Shown here one piece after another: positions 1 through 8,756 of a DNA stretch of 26,524 bases (the first letter of the stretch is position 1; each line of letters opens with the position of its first letter). Source of the stretch: Alsobacter sp040380755 (GTDB lineage: Bacteria > Pseudomonadota > Alphaproteobacteria > Rhizobiales > Beijerinckiaceae). The notes under the pieces are model-generated. The model did no database searches. It saw only the letters and a list, made by a program, of their open reading frames with translations, and had not been told where the DNA came from. A program made the translations under genes and the position numbers. The stretch is from NCBI GenBank assembly GCA_040380755.1, contig JBEIIL010000044.1:1-26524 (forward strand). Direction: 5' to 3'.

Positions 1-3000
1 CGGCATCGACGCTAAAGCGGCCGCCATCCACCCCGCCCGCGATCCGGTAGGTCAGGCTGTCGCCGGCGTCCTGGTCGATCGCCGAGATCGTCGTCACGGC
101 CCGCGTGTTCTCCGTGACGGTCAGGCTGGCCGCAGGCGCCCCGGCATTCGACGTGATGACCGGCGGGTCGTTGGCGTTGAGCACCGTGACGGCGATCTGC
201 TTGTCGAGGAACAAGCCGCCCTGGTCCGTCACCCGCACGACCACGAAGTGCGTCTGGGCGCTCTCGTAGTCGATCAGATCGCCGCGACCAACGGTGATGT
301 CGCCGGTCAGCCCGTCGATGCGGAAGCGACCTCCGGCATCGCCCCCGGGCGCAAACGTGTAGGCAAGAATGGAGCCTGCATCCTGGTCAGAACCAATGAC
401 GCGGCCGATTGGCGCTCCATTTGCCGGATTTTCGACGATCGTGCTGTTCGCCAGCACAGCATTGGTCGGCGCTTCATTCAGATTTTTGACGCGAATCGTG
501 AGCTGTTGATGATCGACATCGATACCGTCAGAGACTTGAACAGTAACTTGATATTCGTTTTGGGCATCTGCACTGTTCGATTGCTCGAAATCGGGCGGGG
601 TGACGAAGTACAAAAGCCCGTCGACGCTGTTGATGGCGAACAGCGGTGCATCCGTTCCACCGACGATGGCGTAGACCAGGCTGGATCCCGCGTCCGGATC
701 GACACCCTGAACCGTGGTGATGATCGCGGCATTCTCGTCCATCGACACGAGGGCGCCGGCACCTCCGCCATTCGACACGATCCGGGGCGGCTCGTTGACG
801 TTGGCAATGGTGAAGCGGATCGACTGGGTGTCGACCAGCACCCCGTCGGAGGCCTCCACGACAATCTCGAAGACATTGTCGCCATCGGCGTCGCTCGGCG
901 TTTCGAAGTCCGCTCGCGAAACGATGGTCAGAATGCCGTTCTGCGGGTCGATGGCGAAGCTCGCGGCATCGGCCCCGCCGACGATCCGGTAGGTGATGGC
1001 GCTCCGCTCGGGATCCTGCGCGATCACCACGCCGGCGACGGTGGCTCCTTCAGGGAGCGACACGTCGGCGACGCTCCCTCCACCCAGAGACGTGATCTCG
1101 GGGGCCTCGTTGACGTCCGCCACCGCAAGGGTGAACGCGGCCTCGGTGCTGAGGCCGCCGGCATCGGTGGCCCGCACGATGATCACATGCGAGGGATTGG
1201 TTTCGGTGTCGAGGACGGCCCCCGGCGCAACCGTGAGTGCGCCGCTCACCGCGTCGATGAGGAAGCGCCCGCCTGCGTCGCCGCCAATGACGAAGCTATA
1301 GGTCAGGGGGTCGCCGGCGTCCGGGTCCTGCCCCGCGACGGTTCCAACGAGCGTCCCCGCCGGCGAGTTCTCGAACACCATGCGGTTGTCGATCGCAATG
1401 GCGATCGGCTTCTCGTTGACGTCGGTGACGCCGATGAACAGCGTCTGCCGGTCTACGCCGCCGCGACTGTCGATGGCCTCCACGATGATCTCGAACACGC
1501 CGTTGCGGTCGGCATCGACCGGCTGTTCGAAGTCCGGGGCGGGCACGAGGGTGACCGCGCCGGTTGCCGCGTTGATCGTGAACGCCGCGCCATCGGGACC
1601 ACCGGCAATCCGGTAGGTGACCGTGTCGCCTGCGTCCGCATCGCTGGCCTGCACGCGCGTGACGGTCGTACCCCGCTCGGCAATCGCCACCGTCGCCACG
1701 GTACCGCCGCCATCCGACGTGATCACCGGTGCGTCGTTGCGGTCGAGGATCGACACGTCGAAGCGGGTGTCGAGGACGAGGCCGCCAGCGTCTGTGGCCC
1801 GGACGATGATTTCCTGCCGCGGCGCAGTCTCGAAGTCGAGCAATTTCGGCCGGGCAACGGTGACGAGGCCCGTCGCGGCATCGATGGCAAAGCGGCCGCC
1901 GGCATCGCCAGCAGGGGCGAAGCTGTAGCGCAACACGTCCCCGGCATCGGGATCGCTGCCGATCACCCGGCCGAGCACGCCGCCCCGGGCCGCATCCTCG
2001 CCGATGCTCCCGGTCGTCAGCACCGCGTTCGTCGGTGCCTCGTTGACGTTGCCGACGGTGATGCTCAGCTCTTGCTTGTCGGCATCGCGGCCGTCCGAAG
2101 CCTCGACCACCACCTCATAGACGTTCGTTCCCACCGCCGACGCCGGCTGCTCGAAGTCTGGATTGCCGATGAAGTAAAGCCGCCCGTCCCGGCCGTTGAC
2201 GCTGAACAGCTGCGCGTCCTTGCCGCCGATCACCGCGTAGGTCACGTCGCTCGGACCGTCGAAATCCTTCGCCAGCACGGTCGTGACGAGCGTGCTGTTT
2301 TCCTGCGCCTGCAGCTGCGCCTTGTCGCCGCCGCCGTCGGACTGGATCACCGGTACGCCGTTGACCGCCTCGACCTTGGGGTCTTCGATTGCCTTTGTAT
2401 TGTCGCTCTTCTCGGTGATGGCGCCCTCGGACTTGAGGCTCGAGCTTTGCTGTTCGTCGAAGTTCACCTTCTTGGCATAGCGGCCGTTGCTGTCCTGGAG
2501 AGACGGTCCATCGCCGCCACCGGCGCTGGCGGCCGGACGCTCCGAGGGCGGCGCCGCAGAGGCCGCGGTGAAGCGCTGGGTCGCAGGCAGCTGCACCACC
2601 TGCACCAGCTGCTCGGCCTCCTGCCCGGTGCCCGGCGCCCGAGACTGCTCGGAGATGGCGAGCTGGGGCATCTGCGTGACGACACCGACATCGCCGGCTG
2701 CCACCAGCATGTCGTGATGGTCGGTCATGACGCCCGCGAACTTCAGCTGCGGCGGGTCTGCGGTCAGGATACGCATGACCAGCGACGGCAGGACGAGACG
2801 CCCGCCATCCGGAAAGGTCAGCACGGCGTCGACGTCGAGGAAGGTGACGCGGCAGTCCTCCATCGCGAAATTGAAGGCTACGGCCTTGGCTGACGCCACG
2901 TCGATGACCTGGGTCTGGCCCGGCGCGGGCCGCGTGATCATCACCGCGTCGCCGCCCAGGGCCGCAGCGCCGGCCAAAGCCGCCGTGGCACCGATCTCGG

Positions 3001-3052
3001 CCGGCGGCCGTCGGTCAGTGCTGCGGGGCTGCGGGGTCTCGGTTTCGGGCAT
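1..3052 (-). CDS. Giant cadherin-repeat surface protein, probable type I secreted adhesin (3' end beyond window)
   Basis: About 1017 codons are visible, starting at the ATG at 3052 and running off the left edge. Residues 1-120 form an N-terminal domain with a small hydrophobic patch (ATAALAGAAALGG) and a beta-rich segment (VLTFPDGGRLVLPSLVMRIL) but no cleavable signal peptide. This resembles the N-terminal modules of LapA/BapA-type exported adhesins. A low-complexity linker follows to about residue 228. Then come eight cadherin-like repeats of roughly 100 residues, beginning near residues 230, 338, 440, 541, 648, 750, 861 and 961, the last incomplete. Each repeat carries the calcium-binding signatures DxNEAP, DPDAGD and DFE or LDxE. 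The gene lies 93 bp downstream of a TolC-like gene on the same strand, which supports type I export and a role in adhesion or biofilm. The C-terminal secretion signal is outside the window. Domain assignment is firm; export route and function are inferred. Confidence 0.9.
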   Translation of the reverse strand, partial: MPETETPQPRSTDRRPPAEIGATAALAGAAALGGDAVMITRPAPGQTQVIDVASAKAVAFNFAMEDCRVTFLDVDAVLTFPDGGRLVLPSLVMRILTADPPQLKFAGVMTDHHDMLVAAGDVGVVTQMPQLAISEQSRAPGTGQEAEQLVQVVQLPATQRFTAASAAPPSERPAASAGGGDGPSLQDSNGRYAKKVNFDEQQSSSLKSEGAITEKSDNTKAIEDPKVEAVNGVPVIQSDGGGDKAQLQAQENSTLVTTVLAKDFDGPSDVTYAVIGGKDAQLFSVNGRDGRLYFIGNPDFEQPASAVGTNVYEVVVEASDGRDADKQELSITVGNVNEAPTNAVLTTGSIGEDAARGGVLGRVIGSDPDAGDVLRYSFAPAGDAGGRFAIDAATGLVTVARPKLLDFETAPRQEIIVRATDAGGLVLDTRFDVSILDRNDAPVITSDGGGTVATVAIAERGTTVTRVQASDADAGDTVTYRIAGGPDGAAFTINAATGAVTLVPAPDFEQPVDADRNGVFEIIVEAIDSRGGVDRQTLFIGVTDVNEKPIAIAIDNRMVFENSPAGTLVGTVAGQDPDAGDPLTYSFVIGGDAGGRFLIDAVSGALTVAPGAVLDTETNPSHVIIVRATDAGGLSTEAAFTLAVADVNEAPEITSLGGGSVADVSLPEGATVAGVVIAQDPERSAITYRIVGGADAASFAIDPQNGILTIVSRADFETPSDADGDNVFEIVVEASDGVLVDTQSIRFTIANVNEPPRIVSNGGGAGALVSMDENAAIITTVQGVDPDAGSSLVYAIVGGTDAPLFAINSVDGLLYFVTPPDFEQSNSADAQNEYQVTVQVSDGIDVDHQQLTIRVKNLNEAPTNAVLANSTIVENPANGAPIGRVIGSDQDAGSILAYTFAPGGDAGGRFRIDGLTGDITVGRGDLIDYESAQTHFVVVRVTDQGGLFLDKQIAVTVLNANDPPVITSNAGAPAASLTVTENTRAVTTISAIDQDAGDSLTYRIAGGVDGGRFSVDA

Positions 3053-3145
3053 GAGGACAGGTCCATGGCCGGGCCGCCCGCCGGCAGATGCCGGCCGGCG
3101 GCAGCGACCGACGGGTGATCATGCAAAATCCAGCTTAATCCGCGC

Positions 3146-4780
3146 TTAAGGCGACTTCGGACGGACGCCGGCCAGTTCCACGGTGAGGTCACCCATGGCC
3201 TTCAGAACATCCGCACGGGCACGAACCGCCTCGAAACTGGTCTCGATCTGCGAGCGTCTCGCCGTGTAGAAGGCCATCTGCCCGTCGAGCAGCTCGAAGA
3301 TCGTGCGTTTTCCCGCGCCAAACTGCTCGGTGTAGAGATCGCGAACCCGGCGGCTCGACTCGACGCCCTCCGCGACCAGTTTCGTCTTGCGCTCTGCGGA
3401 CTCGATCGCCCGGTAGGCCTGACGGACATCGGCCACAATCTGCAAGCGCTCATGGACGAATCCGGAATCGCCGCCCTCCAGGCGCGCAGCAATCTGGTCC
3501 GACACGGCCGTGCTCAACCCTCCGTCGAGCAGCCGGTAGCGCATCGCCAGCATGGCGCGGCCTTCGGCCTGCGACGTCCCCAGAGACGGGTTTCGATAGT
3601 TCTTCGACTCCGACTCCACCTCGAGATTGACCTTCGGCATCACCGAGGCCCGCTGGATCTCGAGCTCCTTGCGGATCGACCGATTGGTCATGTCCATGGC
3701 GCCGAGACGCGGATTGTTGGCCAGGACCCGGGCGACCGCGTCGTCAGGCGTGCGGGGCAGGAAGGCCTTGAGTGTGGGTGGCGGCAACAGCTTTCCGGGC
3801 CGCAGCTGCGTCAGGCGCTCGAACTGGTCCTCCGCCCCCAGCAGCTGCAACGAGATGTCGGACCGGATGGCCCGGACATCGATGAGGCGCGCGGTGACGC
3901 GGCTGACATCGGCCGAGCTGGCCTGCCCTTCCCGGCCATGGGCCGTGATCACCCGCAGCAGGTTCTCATGCGACGCGATTGTCTCATCCACATGGGTCAG
4001 AAGGGCGCGGTGCTCAAGCATGCGCAGATAGGTCAGCGTGGTCTTGTGCGCGACCTCCTCGGCCTTGTCGCGCAGCTTCATCTTCTCGCTGTCGCGCAGC
4101 AGTTGCGACCGCTCGATGTCGGAGCGGGTCGCACCGAAGTCGTAGACGAGCTGTCGCAGGATGAGACCGCCGTCGACACGGCCATCGGTACTGCGGTTGG
4201 AGACGGTCGGCATCGGGACGATGACACCCTGATAGCTGCCGGAGAAGTTGCCGCCGGCGGCGATCCGAAGGTCGGCGCTGGGATAGAGCGCAGCTTCGGA
4301 GATGTTCACCCCGGCCCTGGCCTCACGGATCCGGGCCTCGTTCACCCGCAGCTCCGGATAGGTCATCAGGGCGGCAGCGACGGAATCCGCCAGTTTCAGT
4401 GTGACTGGCCGCCGCGCCGGGTTGACGTCCGGAGCCTGGGCCAGGAGCGCGACAGACGCGCCGGGCATCGCGTCGCGCAGTTCGGGTGGAATCGCCAGAT
4501 CCCTGCTGCCAGGCTCCCGGCCGCCCGCGCGGGCCGCAGGGTCCCAGCCGGGCTCGGGTAGAGTGCCCGGCACGGCCGCGACAGACGCGAGCGTGCCGGT
4601 CGTCGCGGGTTCGGCACACGGCATGGGCGGGCCATACTCGACCGGTCGCTGCTCGCAGGCAGCCGACAGCTCAGGCTTGGGGCCGCCGCCGGCGAGCTGG
4701 CAGCCGCCAAGGCTGATGATCGCCATGGCGCCCAGCCAGACAGACAGCAGGGCCCGTCCGCCCGAACGGGCGGTCGTCAT
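3146..4780 (-). CDS. TolC/LapE-family outer membrane efflux lipoprotein of a type I secretion system
   Basis: 544 residues. The ATG at 4780 is preferred over an upstream in-frame ATG at 4810 because an AGGGAGA box lies about 8 nt before it and a lipoprotein signal follows directly: basic MTTARSGGR, a hydrophobic core (LLSVWLGAMAIISL) and lipobox LGGC near residue 25. The mature part has the duplicated long-helix pattern of outer membrane factors: one half with LTYLRMLEHRALLTHV, the other with AYRAIESAERKTKLVAEGV and ending TIFELLDGQMAFYTARRSQI. Members form trimeric outer-membrane channels for ABC-driven type I export. It is the first gene of a two-gene minus-strand unit with the cadherin adhesin, its likely substrate. 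The inner-membrane ABC protein and membrane-fusion protein are not in this window; they may lie beyond the adhesin or elsewhere. Confidence 0.9.
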   Translation of the reverse strand: MTTARSGGRALLSVWLGAMAIISLGGCQLAGGGPKPELSAACEQRPVEYGPPMPCAEPATTGTLASVAAVPGTLPEPGWDPAARAGGREPGSRDLAIPPELRDAMPGASVALLAQAPDVNPARRPVTLKLADSVAAALMTYPELRVNEARIREARAGVNISEAALYPSADLRIAAGGNFSGSYQGVIVPMPTVSNRSTDGRVDGGLILRQLVYDFGATRSDIERSQLLRDSEKMKLRDKAEEVAHKTTLTYLRMLEHRALLTHVDETIASHENLLRVITAHGREGQASSADVSRVTARLIDVRAIRSDISLQLLGAEDQFERLTQLRPGKLLPPPTLKAFLPRTPDDAVARVLANNPRLGAMDMTNRSIRKELEIQRASVMPKVNLEVESESKNYRNPSLGTSQAEGRAMLAMRYRLLDGGLSTAVSDQIAARLEGGDSGFVHERLQIVADVRQAYRAIESAERKTKLVAEGVESSRRVRDLYTEQFGAGKRTIFELLDGQMAFYTARRSQIETSFEAVRARADVLKAMGDLTVELAGVRPKSP

Positions 4781-5030
4781 CCTGCCAGTCTCCCTACGCA
4801 CGCGGAGCATCCAAAGTCCCGGTTGGTGGAACTCTTAACCAACTGGGATAAGACGGGGTTAACCTTGATATTCCGTAAATTTTCTGCGCCGGATGATCTG
4901 TTTACGCACGGGTAGGCACCCGTCGGCAGGCTTGGACATGAGTGAACCTCATTCATCAATCGTCCGAAAACTTCGATTTGATTTCAGCGATGAAGACCGG
5001 CACCTGAAGGTGAGAAGGGGAAACGCTGCC
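4781..5030. promoter_or_regulatory. Divergent intergenic region with TTAACC/GGTTAA dyad
   Basis: A 250-bp AT-richer gap between the TolC-like gene (leftward) and the Bug-protein pseudogene (rightward). TTAACC at 4835-4840 and GGTTAA at 4857-4862 form an inverted repeat with a 16-bp spacer. The right arm lies in a perfect 8-bp palindrome, GGTTAACC (4857-4864). The dyad is 55-85 bp upstream of the TolC-like start, a reasonable place for an operator or promoter of the secretion genes. No convincing -35/-10 pair could be fixed. On the right side AGAAGGGG just before 5031 is a good ribosome site for the pseudogene. Confidence 0.35.
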
Positions 5031-6011
5031 ATGCAAAACCGTCGAACGGTTGTCGCCGCCTGTGTGTCAGCGCTGGCCGCTCCGCTGCTCGGCACCAGAG
5101 CCTCCGCACAGGCCTGGCCGAGCCGCAATCTCTCCCTGATCGTCCCGTTCACGCCGGGAGGATGAACGGATATTCTCGCGCGACTGCTCGGCCAAAAGCT
5201 TCAGGAATCCCTGGGCCGCAGCGCGATCGTCGAGAGCCGGCCTGGCGCCGGCGGCTCCATCGGCTCGGACAAGGTCGCCAAGGCCGCGCCCGACGGGCAC
5301 ACCCTGCTCATGGGCCATATCGGCACGCTCGCCGTGAACCCCGGCATCTATCCGAAGTTGTCCGACGATCCGCTGCGCAGCTTCGCGCCCGTCAGCCTCA
5401 TCGCAAGGGTCCACAACGTGCTGGTGGTCACCCCGGACCTCCCGGTCCGCAGCGTCGCCGGCCTTATCGCGCTGGCGCGCGCCCGGCCGGGCGCGCTGAA
5501 CTATGCCACGGGCGGCAATGGCAGCGCGGCCCACATCGCCACGGCCGCGTTTGCCGACGCCGCCGGCCTGAACCTGGTGCATGTGCCCGACCGGGGGACC
5601 GCCCCGGCCGTGCAGGACCTGCTTGGCGGGCGCATCCAGATCATGCTCACCGGCGCGCCGGTGGTGCTGCCGCTGGCCCAGGCCCGGCAGCTCAGGGCGC
5701 TCGGCGTGTCGGGCGAGCGCCGGCTGGCGGCCGCGCCCGAGATCCCGACGATCGCCGAGGCCGCCCTGCCCGGCTTCGAGGCGTCCCAGTGGTACGGGAT
5801 CGTCGCCCCGGCCGGCACGCCTGAGCCCGTCGTCGACCGGCGCAACGCCGCAATCCGTGCCGCCTTTGCCGATCCGGCCGTTGCCGCAAGGCTTGAGCAG
5901 GAGGGTGCCGAGGTGTGGACGTCGACGCCCGCCGAATTCCGCACCCTCATCGAGACCGAGATCGCCCGCTGGGGCGCGCTGATCCGCCGGGCCGGCATCC
6001 GCGCCGAGTGA
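5031..6011 (+). pseudogene. Bug-family (TctC-like) periplasmic solute-binding protein with one in-frame TGA
   Basis: The frame from the ATG at 5031 encodes a Tat- or Sec-like signal peptide (MQNRRTVVAACVSALAAPLL, ending ASAQAWP) and the family hallmark IVPFTPGG. It then meets TGA at 5163-5165 (codon 45) and continues in the same frame with TDILARLLGQKLQESLGR and the whole remaining domain to 6011. Ignoring the stop, the product would be 326 residues, normal for Bug/tripartite tricarboxylate binding proteins. The stop replaces the residue after GG in the conserved GGxTD loop, usually Ser, Ala, Pro or Thr; a single change from TCA or GGA explains it. No other lesion is seen, so the mutation is recent or a sequencing error. 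An ATG at 5310 could start only a truncated, unexported piece. Ligand unknown; no membrane TctA/TctB partners are nearby, which is common for orphan Bug proteins. Confidence 0.88.
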
Positions 6012-6117
6012 ACCTGCTTGCTGCAGTGCGAAAAACGTGGCAACGGCAGCAAGGGGTCGCTGCCGCGCGGACCACGCCGTCACGGCGGGCGCAGTGGCCA
6101 CCGCATCGGAGGCCCGG

Positions 6118-6792
6118 ATGTTTCCCGACAGGTTGAAGGCTGGCTACCGCGCATTCGCCAATGGCCGTTTCGCCGAGGAGAGCACCCGCTACGCGAACCT
6201 CGCGGAGATCGGGCAGAAGCCCGAGATCATGGTGGTGGGCTGCGTCGATTCCCGCGTTTCGCCCGAGGTGATCTTCGACGCTTCACCCGGCGAACTGCTG
6301 GTCGTCCGCAACGTTGCCAATCTGGTGCCGTGCTACGAGCCCGACCGGGACAGCCAGCATGGCACCAGCGCCGCGCTCGAGTTCGGCGTGCAGGCGCTGC
6401 GGGTCAAGCACATCGTCGTGCTCGGACACGCCCAGTGCGGCGGCATCCGCGCCTTTGCGGATGAGAGCCAGCCGCTGTCACCCGGCGATTTCATCGGCCG
6501 CTGGATGTCGCAGATTGCTCCCGCCGCCGAGGCGATCGGCCCCCGCAAAGGCCGCGGCGAAGACTATCTCCGCCAGCTCGAATTCGCCTCGGTCGAGCTC
6601 AGCCTGCAGAACCTGATGACCTTCCCCTGCGTCAGCACGCTGGTCGGGCGCGGCAAGCTGCACCTGCACGGCGCCTATTTCGGCATCGCCTCCGGCCGCC
6701 TGCTGCTGCGCGACCCCGAGACCGGCCGCTTCGAGCCGGTGCGCGACGGCGTGCCGGAGCGGATCGGCATGATCCGCTGCGACGACGACTAG
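6118..6792 (+). CDS. Beta-class carbonic anhydrase
   Basis: 224 residues from the ATG at 6118, chosen over earlier in-frame codons because GGAGG lies 6 nt upstream and MFPDRLKAGYRAF matches the usual N-terminus of the family. It catalyses reversible hydration of CO2 to bicarbonate in the cytoplasm. Zinc ligands and catalytic residues are visible: C42-x-D44-x-R46 in GCVDSRVSPE, and H104-x-x-C107 in GHAQCGG. The FEPV segment near the C-terminus is also typical. The TAG stop at 6790 is supplied by the first six bases (TAGAGC) of a repeated palindromic element. The gene stands alone, convergent with the FAD oxidoreductase gene. Confidence 0.95.
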   Translation: MFPDRLKAGYRAFANGRFAEESTRYANLAEIGQKPEIMVVGCVDSRVSPEVIFDASPGELLVVRNVANLVPCYEPDRDSQHGTSAALEFGVQALRVKHIVVLGHAQCGGIRAFADESQPLSPGDFIGRWMSQIAPAAEAIGPRKGRGEDYLRQLEFASVELSLQNLMTFPCVSTLVGRGKLHLHGAYFGIASGRLLLRDPETGRFEPVRDGVPERIGMIRCDDD

Positions 6793-6890
6793 AGCATCTT
6801 CCGCCAGGTGGACACCGGTTGGCGGACAAAGATGCTGCAAAAACAAGGAACTGGAGCGGATGACCTGATGCAATTGGGTCGTCGGCTCTA
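6790..6890. repeat. Rhizobiales-type palindromic intergenic element, copy 1 (two hairpins)
   Basis: The element begins TAGAGC and ends GCTCTA. Hairpin 1 (6794-6835) pairs GCATCTT with AAGATGC and CCGCCA with TGGCGG around a GTGGACACCGG-type loop. Hairpin 2 (6854-6888) pairs GAGC with GCTC and GATGACC with GGTCGTC (one G-U). A related copy lies at 19493-19563. It fills the whole gap between two convergent genes and supplies the stop codon of both (TAG at 6790 on the plus strand, and TAG read from 6890 on the minus strand). It probably acts as a bidirectional terminator or mRNA 3'-end stabiliser. Two-palindrome mosaics of this kind (RIME-like) are known from Rhizobiales; the family link is from memory. 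Confidence 0.8.
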
Positions 6891-7862
6891 GCCCGGCCTG
6901 CCGGTCCCCAGATCGGCCATGACACGCGCGGCCAGCGCACGGCCGCTGTCGAAGGCTGCCTCGACCCGACCGCCCAGGCACCAGTCGCCGCACGCACCCA
7001 GGAGCGCCGTCCCGTCCCACAGGCACGGCAGTCCGGCAGCCTGCTCGACCAGCGCATAGCGCCAGCGGTGCGCGACCGCCTCGTCGGCGGCCACCGGCCC
7101 CGCCAGCTGCCGCAGCCGGTCCATCAGCAAGGCTGCGACCGTGTCGGCGGGTTGCTCGAGGTGGGCCCGCGACCAGGCCGGCGACGCATGCGCGATGGCC
7201 GTCTCCGGCCCCGCGCTGCGTCCCGGCTTCGATGACCCGCGAGCCACCCAAGCGATGACGGCGTCGTCCGGCGTCATCAGGTCCGGCAGGCCGGCAAGCC
7301 CGTCACCCCCCACCAGCAGCAGCGCCCAGCACGGCGCGTAGACCGGCTCCACCACCGGCCAGGCGACGCCGGTTTCCCCGACAAGCGGTCCAACCTGCGG
7401 CCATGGCACGGCCAGCACGACGGCATCGAACCGCGGCGCCTCCCCGTCCGGCCGGTCGGCGGTGGCCAACGACCAGCCACCGTCACGGCGCACGATCCGT
7501 GTCACCGTGACCCCGGTGGTCACCGCCAGCCCATGGGCAAGCGCATGCGCCGGCGCCGTCATCCCCGGAACGCCGACATAAGCCGGGCCGGACCGCCCGA
7601 CGGCCACGGGCGCGTCCCAGCTTGCGATCGTTGCAGCCGAAAGCCAGTCCGCCACCTGCGCCCGGAAGTCCGGTCCGTGCGCCGTGAAGTACTGAGCGCC
7701 GTGGTCGATCCCAGCGCCCATGCGCCGGGTCGCGATGCGGCCACCGACACCCCGGCCCTTGTCGAACACCGCCACTGAAAGTCCGGCATCGGTGAGACGG
7801 CGCGCACAGGCGAGGCCCGCGATGCCAGCCCCGATGACGGCGACGGATGCCGGATTGCTCAT
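6888..7862 (-). CDS. NAD(P)/FAD-dependent amine-oxidase-like (renalase-type) oxidoreductase
   Basis: 324 residues. The ATG at 7862 has GAGGACAGG just upstream and overlaps the preceding gene's stop as ATGA, so translation is coupled. The N-terminus has an FAD-binding Rossmann motif (VIGAGIAGLACARRL; Gly11, Gly13, Gly16) followed by VAVFDKGRGVGGRIATRR, the ADP-ribose/FAD clamp of renalase and amine oxidase relatives. Near the C-terminus LLGACGDWCLGGRVEAAFDS is the second FAD contact. Bacterial members are flavoproteins acting on dihydronicotinamide isomers or unknown amines; the substrate cannot be told here. The stop codon TAG is formed by the end of the intergenic palindromic element. Confidence 0.85.
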   Translation of the reverse strand: MSNPASVAVIGAGIAGLACARRLTDAGLSVAVFDKGRGVGGRIATRRMGAGIDHGAQYFTAHGPDFRAQVADWLSAATIASWDAPVAVGRSGPAYVGVPGMTAPAHALAHGLAVTTGVTVTRIVRRDGGWSLATADRPDGEAPRFDAVVLAVPWPQVGPLVGETGVAWPVVEPVYAPCWALLLVGGDGLAGLPDLMTPDDAVIAWVARGSSKPGRSAGPETAIAHASPAWSRAHLEQPADTVAALLMDRLRQLAGPVAADEAVAHRWRYALVEQAAGLPCLWDGTALLGACGDWCLGGRVEAAFDSGRALAARVMADLGTGRPG

Positions 7863-8653
7863 GTCCTGTCCTCGCCTGTTCCGGCCCTGGGTCCATGTCC
7901 GGCCCGCCGGCCGGCGGGCCTGTCCGACCCCTTGGCCGGCCCGCGGGCGGGCGTGCGCGCCCAGGCGGCCGCTGCATCCGCCCCCCGCAGGCCGAGCCAG
8001 ATCACATGCCGGGCGCCCTTGCCGCGACCGTTGGCATGGACGCGGACCTCCTCGACGGCCAGGCCGGAATCGCCGAGGCGCCGCGCAAACCCGGGGTCGG
8101 GATGGGCCGACCACACCGCCAGCACGCCGCCGCCGCGCAGCGCGGCCCGGGCCATGCCAAGGCCGACATGTCCGTAGAGCCCGTCATTGGCCGCGTGCGT
8201 CATCGCCTCGGGACCATTGTCGACGTCGAGCAGCACCGCGTCCCAGCGCCCGGGCTCGGCGCGCATCAAGGCGCCGACATCGCCGACATGCACCCACACC
8301 CGGGGATCATCGAGACTGCCGGCAAACAGCTCCGCCATAGGGCCACGCGCCCAGGCCACCACGGCCGGGACAAGCTCGGCAACCACCACCGTCGCGCCGG
8401 CCGGCAGCATAGACAGCGCTGCGCGCAGCGTGAACCCCATGCCGAGGCCGCCGATCAGGATCCGCGGGGCCGGCCGCCCGGCCAGCCGGGCAATGGCCAG
8501 CGTGGCCAGCGCCTCCTCCGAGCCGCTGAGGCGGCTGTTCATCAGCTCGGCGGTGCCCAGCCGGATGGAGAACTCGCGGTCCCGCCGCAGCAGCCGCAGC
8601 GAGGCCGTATCGCCGGGGACCGCGGCGGTGTCGAGCAGCTCCCAGGGGATCAT
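7859..8653 (-). CDS. Spermidine-synthase-like class I methyltransferase-fold protein
   Basis: 264 residues from the ATG at 8653. The SAM/decarboxy-SAM-binding loop is ILIGGLGMGFTLRAAL (about residues 64-79), followed by an acidic strand end (VVVAELVPAVV) and a DVLLD-like strand, AVLLDVDNGPEAM. A later segment, GGGVLAVWSAHPDPGF, is typical of polyamine-synthase-fold proteins in alphaproteobacteria that lie outside polyamine operons. The C-terminal 40 residues are Arg/Gly/Pro rich and look unstructured. The stop overlaps the start of the FAD oxidoreductase gene (ATGA), so the two are co-expressed and may act on one pathway. Fold is fairly sure; aminopropyl versus methyl transfer is undetermined. 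Confidence 0.75.
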   Translation of the reverse strand: MIPWELLDTAAVPGDTASLRLLRRDREFSIRLGTAELMNSRLSGSEEALATLAIARLAGRPAPRILIGGLGMGFTLRAALSMLPAGATVVVAELVPAVVAWARGPMAELFAGSLDDPRVWVHVGDVGALMRAEPGRWDAVLLDVDNGPEAMTHAANDGLYGHVGLGMARAALRGGGVLAVWSAHPDPGFARRLGDSGLAVEEVRVHANGRGKGARHVIWLGLRGADAAAAWARTPARGPAKGSDRPAGRRAGHGPRAGTGEDRT

Positions 8654-8756
8654 TGCGGCCTCCCGCCAAGGCAACACGCCGTATCGGCGCCCGGCGCGAT
8701 CGCCTCGTAGCCCTTCGGGCGGCGCCCGTCTACCGCCGGCCCGGCGGGACGGCCGC

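Noticed and set aside
248..2893. Long plus-strand open frame of 881 codons
   Set aside because: It is the antisense of the cadherin-repeat gene; its translation is repetitive and rich in Arg, Asp and Val with no family resemblance, while the minus strand gives clear cadherin repeats.
5163..5165. TGA in the Bug protein as selenocysteine
   Set aside because: Family members do not carry Cys/Sec at this site and no SECIS-like hairpin is evident just downstream; a point mutation is simpler.
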